In this document: one piece after another, positions 46,235 to 49,141 of the stretch
Numbering within the stretch: the first letter of the stretch is position 1
How the letters are laid out: each line of letters opens with the position of its first letter
Source: Pseudomonas sp. R5(2019)
Lineage (GTDB): Bacteria > Pseudomonadota > Gammaproteobacteria > Pseudomonadales > Pseudomonadaceae
DNA length: 49,141 bases
Assembly (NCBI RefSeq): GCF_009905435.1
Contig: NZ_JAAAMT010000044.1
Location: forward strand, 1 to 49,141
Reading direction: 5' to 3'
The notes under the pieces: generated by a model
The model's input: the letters and a program-made list of their open reading frames with translations, nothing else
What the model was told of the DNA's origin: nothing
The model's database searches: none
Made by a program: the position numbers and the translations under genes

Positions 46235-46624
46235 ATGCGAGGTGGGCTGTTCTCGGAAGCTCGCGAGCTATTTGAACTGGTGCCGGTGGTGCGGGCAAAG
46301 CCGTTTCTTGCCCACCTTGATCCTGCATTTGCAGAGGGTTTGACGCTTAAAAAGATAACCGACACAACAATCGTTTCGTACAGAGAGCTTCGAAAGGATT
46401 TGCTCGCTATACGTGAGCGGGGTTGGTCCGTCGGTGATGGAGAATGCGTTTTAGGGGCGTTTGGTATTGGCGTTCCCTTTTTCATTGATGGGAAAATTGT
46501 TGGGGTCTATATCTGCGACCATTCCTCAATATCGAAAACAAGATTGCGATGTGTCTACTTTTGTGGAGCAAATGAAGTTGGCCTCGGATCGGATAGGCCG
46601 GCTGCTTTTCCTCGGAGTTTATAA
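46235..46624 (+). pseudogene. Remnant of an IclR-family regulator (effector domain piece)
   Basis: The frame reads RAKPFLAHLDPAFAEGL, then ELRKDLLAIRERGWSVGDGE and GAFGIGVPFFIDGKIVGVY, the phrases of the IclR C-terminal ligand-binding domain (compare LAxIRxRGYAVxxEE and IAAPVF). The N-terminal DNA-binding part is missing, the C-terminal 35 residues have no family resemblance, and base composition turns AT-rich. It looks like debris left between the two Thoeris-like cassettes. Confidence 0.6.
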
Positions 46625-46878
46625 AGTTTAACTATTTCTTGGGTAGTGACTTTGAGTTTAAGGCGATTTGTATCAATTTGTTTTGGGTCGCTAATTAATT
46701 GGCTTCAATTGTTTGAATGCTTTATTAGTTGCGGCAAAAGTTCCGCGCAAGTAGACTTTAGTCGCGCAGCGGTGCGCAAAATAACCGCGTAGCGTCATTT
46801 AGCGATCCGGGTATGGTGCTGCGCGAAGTTCTTAAGCGTAGCGTGCTCACTTTAGCGTTTTTGCAGGGACTTCATCGA
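46625..46878 (+). promoter_or_regulatory. AT-rich region upstream of thsA-like gene 2
   Basis: The first half is very A+T rich for this genome (TTTAACTATTTCTTGG and TTAATTGGCTTC). It then gives way to a short run of GCGCA-type repeats (GCGCAAG, CGCGCAGCGG, GCGCAAA) at about 46746-46780. No gene is seen; it probably holds the promoter. The frame of the next gene opens at 46813, but the protein-family start is at 46879. Confidence 0.4.
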
Positions 46879-48327
46879 ATGCGTAAGAAGTTTTCGCCAG
46901 AGATTGAGATTTTCATCAAGCGTTACGTGAAAGACCTCAACGAAGGGGTTGCAGCCGTCTTTGCCGGCGCAGGACTGTCCCGCAACAGCGGGTTTGTTAA
47001 CTGGTCGGAACTGATGAGAGAGGTCGCAGAAGAGGTTGGGTTGTCGGTCGATAAGGAGCGTGACCTGGTTGCCTTGGCGCAGTTTCACGTAAACGCCCGC
47101 AACGGTGCTGGGGGTCTTGCACGTCGCATCATTGAAGAGTTTTCGGAGCAGGCGGAACCAAGCCCGTCGCACGACATCCTAGCTCGCCTGCCGATCCGCA
47201 CCTACTGGACTACCAATTACGACTCGCTGATTGAAGATTCGCTAAAAAAACACCAGCGCCTGCCGGACGTGAAGCACCAGGTGGACGACTTATTGTCCAC
47301 CCGCCCCAAACGCGATGCCGTGGTGTACAAGATGCACGGGGACGCGTTGTCGCCAACGAAAGCGATCCTCTACAAATCTCAGTACGAGCAGTACTACAAG
47401 ACCCATGAGGCCTTTGTCACAGCGCTCAGCGGTGACCTGATTTCCAAGACCTTCTTGTTCATTGGTTTCAGTTTCACCGACCCGAATCTCGATTACGTCC
47501 TGAGCCGCTTGCATGTGCCTCAACACGCTCGTCGCGAACATTACTGCTTTCTGCGCCGCGAACCCGCAGTACCGCAGAAGGACGAGGATGAGGAAGCCGT
47601 CCGATACCGCCAGCGCAAGCAGGAGTTGCACGTTCAGGACTTGAGCCGTTTCGGTATCCAGGCACTGCTCGTCAAGGAGTACGAGGACATCCCTGAGATT
47701 TTGCGCGCAATTGAAGAGCGCTTCTTGAAGAAGACCGTGTTCATCTCTGGTAGCGCTGAAGAATATGGCGACTGGGAGAAGGGCAAGGCACTCGATTTTA
47801 TCCATGACTTGTCGTCGAGCCTGGTGCGGGCAGGGTATCGCGTGGTCAATGGCTTTGGATGGGGTGTTGGTAGCGCTGTCATTAACGGTGCGCTGGAAGC
47901 GATCTACGCACAGCCCGACAAGCTTTCCGAAGACCAGCTGGTAATGCGTCCTTTCCCGCAGACTGCCTCGAATGGTCAAGATCTGCAGGTGCTTTGGGCC
48001 CAGTACCGTGAGCGGATGATTGGACTGTCTGGCATCGCCCTGTTCCTGTTTGGCAATAAGGTGGAAAAAGGCCAGTTGGTAGAAGCTGGTGGGGTACAGA
48101 AAGAATTCGATATCGCGGTGCGTCAGGGTGTAGTCCCAGTACCGATTGCGGCGACAGGCTTCATGGCTGAAAAACTTTCCCAGGCAGTGATCGCCGACCC
48201 AGGCCAGTTCGCACCTGACGATCATTGGTTGGGTGATAAGTTGCAGCGGATCTCCACCGATCCGGCAGACGCCAAGCACATCGTCAAAGATGTATTGGCC
48301 ATCATCAAGCAGTTGGAAGGAGCGTAA
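46879..48327 (+). CDS. thsA: ThsA-like SIR2-SLOG protein 2 (Thoeris effector)
   Basis: A 482-residue protein with the same two-domain layout as protein 1 but distinct sequence. SIR2 domain: VFAGAGLS near 27-34, YWTTNYD with Asn113, YKMHG with His153, LFIGFSFTDPNLDY. SLOG domain (about 285-470): KKTVFISGSAEEYGD, YRVVNGFGWGVGSAVI, MRPFPQ, GIALFLFGNKV and PIAATGFMA. Both catalytic residues are kept. The ATG at 46879 is chosen because the 22 residues before it do not fit the family and AGGGAC lies upstream. The ThsB-like partner follows at once, so this is a second complete effector-sensor pair. Confidence 0.88.
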   Translation: MRKKFSPEIEIFIKRYVKDLNEGVAAVFAGAGLSRNSGFVNWSELMREVAEEVGLSVDKERDLVALAQFHVNARNGAGGLARRIIEEFSEQAEPSPSHDILARLPIRTYWTTNYDSLIEDSLKKHQRLPDVKHQVDDLLSTRPKRDAVVYKMHGDALSPTKAILYKSQYEQYYKTHEAFVTALSGDLISKTFLFIGFSFTDPNLDYVLSRLHVPQHARREHYCFLRREPAVPQKDEDEEAVRYRQRKQELHVQDLSRFGIQALLVKEYEDIPEILRAIEERFLKKTVFISGSAEEYGDWEKGKALDFIHDLSSSLVRAGYRVVNGFGWGVGSAVINGALEAIYAQPDKLSEDQLVMRPFPQTASNGQDLQVLWAQYRERMIGLSGIALFLFGNKVEKGQLVEAGGVQKEFDIAVRQGVVPVPIAATGFMAEKLSQAVIADPGQFAPDDHWLGDKLQRISTDPADAKHIVKDVLAIIKQLEGA

Positions 48328-48328
48328 C

Positions 48329-48808
48329 TTGGCTAAGCGTAACGTGTTTTACAGCTTTCACTTCGACAAGGATGTTTTCCGGGTTCAGCAAGTCCGAAAC
48401 ATGGGTGTGCTGGTTGGCGATGACCCTGTCAGCCCCAATACTTGGGAAGAAATCAAGCGTACCGAGCAGGGCGTGAAAGACTGGATCAACGAGAACCTCA
48501 AGCGTAAAACCTGCCTGGTGGTACTGATTGGTGAGGACACTGCCAATCGTAAATGGGTGAAGTACGAGATCAAGCGTGCCTGCGAGCTCGGCATTCCTGT
48601 CGTAGGTGTGCGCATTCACAATGTGAAATGTGTCAACGCCGGTTACGGCAAGAAAGGGCCCGATCCTTTCGCAGGGTTGGATCTGAAGTGGACGGATGGC
48701 ACTACCTATTCTCCAACCGTCTACAACCCAGATCCCGATGGTGCTTATAAAGACATCAATGAAAACCTCGCTTCCTGGATCGAAACCGCCATTCTTGAGG
48801 TGAAGTAG
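48329..48808 (+). CDS. thsB: ThsB-like TIR protein 2 (DUF1863/ThsB TIR), TTG start
   Basis: A 159-residue ThsB-type TIR protein: KRNVFYSFHFDKDVFRVQQV at the start, CLVVLIGEDTANRKWVKYEIKRACELG with the catalytic Glu in KYEI, and PVVGVRIHN. I place the start at a TTG at 48329, one base after the thsA-like stop, with GGAAGGAG seven bases upstream and the family N-terminus at once. Another start farther up would add unrelated residues. It is the last gene of the second pair and is tightly coupled to it. It is related to, but clearly different from, ThsB-like protein 1. Confidence 0.88.
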   Translation: MAKRNVFYSFHFDKDVFRVQQVRNMGVLVGDDPVSPNTWEEIKRTEQGVKDWINENLKRKTCLVVLIGEDTANRKWVKYEIKRACELGIPVVGVRIHNVKCVNAGYGKKGPDPFAGLDLKWTDGTTYSPTVYNPDPDGAYKDINENLASWIETAILEVK

Positions 48809-48851
48809 GTCGATATCGCAGGATGAGCAGTTCTCAACCTCGCCATCCAGA

Positions 48852-48880
48852 CGCCCAAACGGTTGCATTTCGTTTGGGCG
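48852..48880 (+). terminator. Hairpin after thsB-like gene 2
   Basis: CGCCCAAACG and CGTTTGGGCG make a perfect 10-base stem around GTTGCATTT, 43 bases after the stop. The following bases (CTTATCC) lack a strong T run, but the stem is strong and the place is right for a terminator. Confidence 0.65.
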
Positions 48881-48905
48881 CTTATCCATGACACAGTAGC
48901 GAAAG

Positions 48906-49055
48906 ATGCCAAGAAATATCACCCGAGACGAGCTGAAAAACATTTCGGCTCAGTCCACACGTTCCCAACCCATGTTCAAGGCCAACGCCAGTGCCCAGAA
49001 CATGACGTTTCTTTGTAAGGGGTCGGCGAACACACCTTCCCGCCTCCACCGCTGA
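48906..49055 (+). CDS. Short unknown open frame next to the IS end
   Basis: A 49-residue frame (MPRNITRDELKN at the start) with helix-like composition and the end LHR before a TGA. There is no good ribosome site and I recognise no family. It could be the 5' end of a gene cut by the IS to its right, or a chance frame. Confidence 0.25.
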   Translation: MPRNITRDELKNISAQSTRSQPMFKANASAQNMTFLCKGSANTPSRLHR

Positions 49056-49060
49056 GGGCC

Positions 49061-49091
49061 ATGGTGTCCACCTAATTTAAGTGGACACCAT
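49061..49091. repeat. Perfect 11-base inverted repeat at the IS border
   Basis: ATGGTGTCCAC, the spacer CTAATTTAA, and GTGGACACCAT. The right arm leads into the IS transposase gene and is probably the left terminal repeat of that element; the left arm may be the end of a second copy or of a solo repeat. Confidence 0.5.
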
Positions 49092-49117
49092 TTCTGGCCC
49101 CAACAAGCGGATTCCCC

Positions 49118-49141
49118 ATGCAGCCACAGCGCCGTACCTAC
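49118..49141 (+). mobile_element. Start of an IS transposase gene running off the right edge
   Basis: The frame MQPQRRTY begins at 49118. This matches the usual beginning (QRRTYSKxFKAQ) of the small first protein of IS3/IS66-like elements. Only eight residues are visible. The inverted repeat 27 bases upstream supports an IS end. The element family cannot be fixed from so little sequence. Confidence 0.5.

Noticed and set aside
47290..48279. 329-residue minus-strand frame inside thsA-like gene 2
   Set aside because: It is antisense to a SIR2-SLOG protein with both catalytic residues.
39888..49141. CRISPR array or integrase in the island
   Set aside because: I looked for evenly spaced direct repeats and for tyrosine recombinase motifs and found neither in this stretch.

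Overview
The window is a chromosomal segment of a Pseudomonas, most probably of the P. fluorescens group. This is inferred from protein similarity recalled from memory, the gcvH-gcvP-glyA-sdaA-gcvT order known from Pseudomonas, a REP-type palindrome of fluorescent pseudomonads and high-GC codon use. The right-hand 9 kb is lower in GC and looks like an accessory island.

Region 1 (1-16.1 kb, minus strand) is an ebo gene cluster. Its order is eboD (fused to an N-terminal DedA/VTT membrane domain), eboC (UbiA prenyltransferase), eboA, eboB (TatD-like hydrolase), eboE (TIM-barrel) and eboF (phosphodiesterase/phosphatase superfamily). The genes are mostly joined by ATGA overlaps. The operon continues into a periplasmic CxxCH protein, a large unknown protein, a secreted unknown protein, a second CxxCH protein, a second large unknown protein and an SMP-30/NHL-like beta-propeller. 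The two large proteins are paralogues, so a two-gene module has been duplicated.

Region 2 (16.6-19.1 kb, minus) is a bufferin-type RiPP operon: precursor bufA1, MNIO-family bufB, partner bufC and a DoxX membrane protein. Bufferins are copper-binding peptides. A lipoprotein of the LCAT/lipase fold follows at 19.5-20.9 kb.

Region 3 (21-28.2 kb) is a catabolic operon with a divergent LysR regulator: a ureohydrolase, an aldehyde dehydrogenase, a 59-61 aa single-helix membrane protein overlapping an NCS1 permease, and a BetA-like GMC oxidoreductase. The set fits breakdown of a guanidino alcohol.

Region 4 (28.2-39.9 kb) turns glycine and serine into pyruvate and one-carbon units: cycA-type permease, a TyrR/GcsR-like sigma54 activator, then gcvH, gcvP, glyA, sdaA, gcvT and lipA. 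A sigma54 promoter precedes both cycA and gcvH. Each has two 18-bp imperfect palindromes upstream, about 82 bp apart, which suggests that one activator controls both units.

Region 5 (39.9-49.1 kb) is an island. It has a gene-poor scar with a tRNA-Ser 3' end, then a doubled Thoeris-like defence locus: two ThsA-like SIR2-SLOG proteins, two ThsB-like DUF1863 TIR proteins, two further TIR proteins and one unknown protein with a Cys/His cluster. An IclR remnant lies inside, and the window ends in the start of an IS transposase gene. The doubled Thoeris locus, with its four TIR genes and the unknown gene, is the best candidate here for a new system variant.
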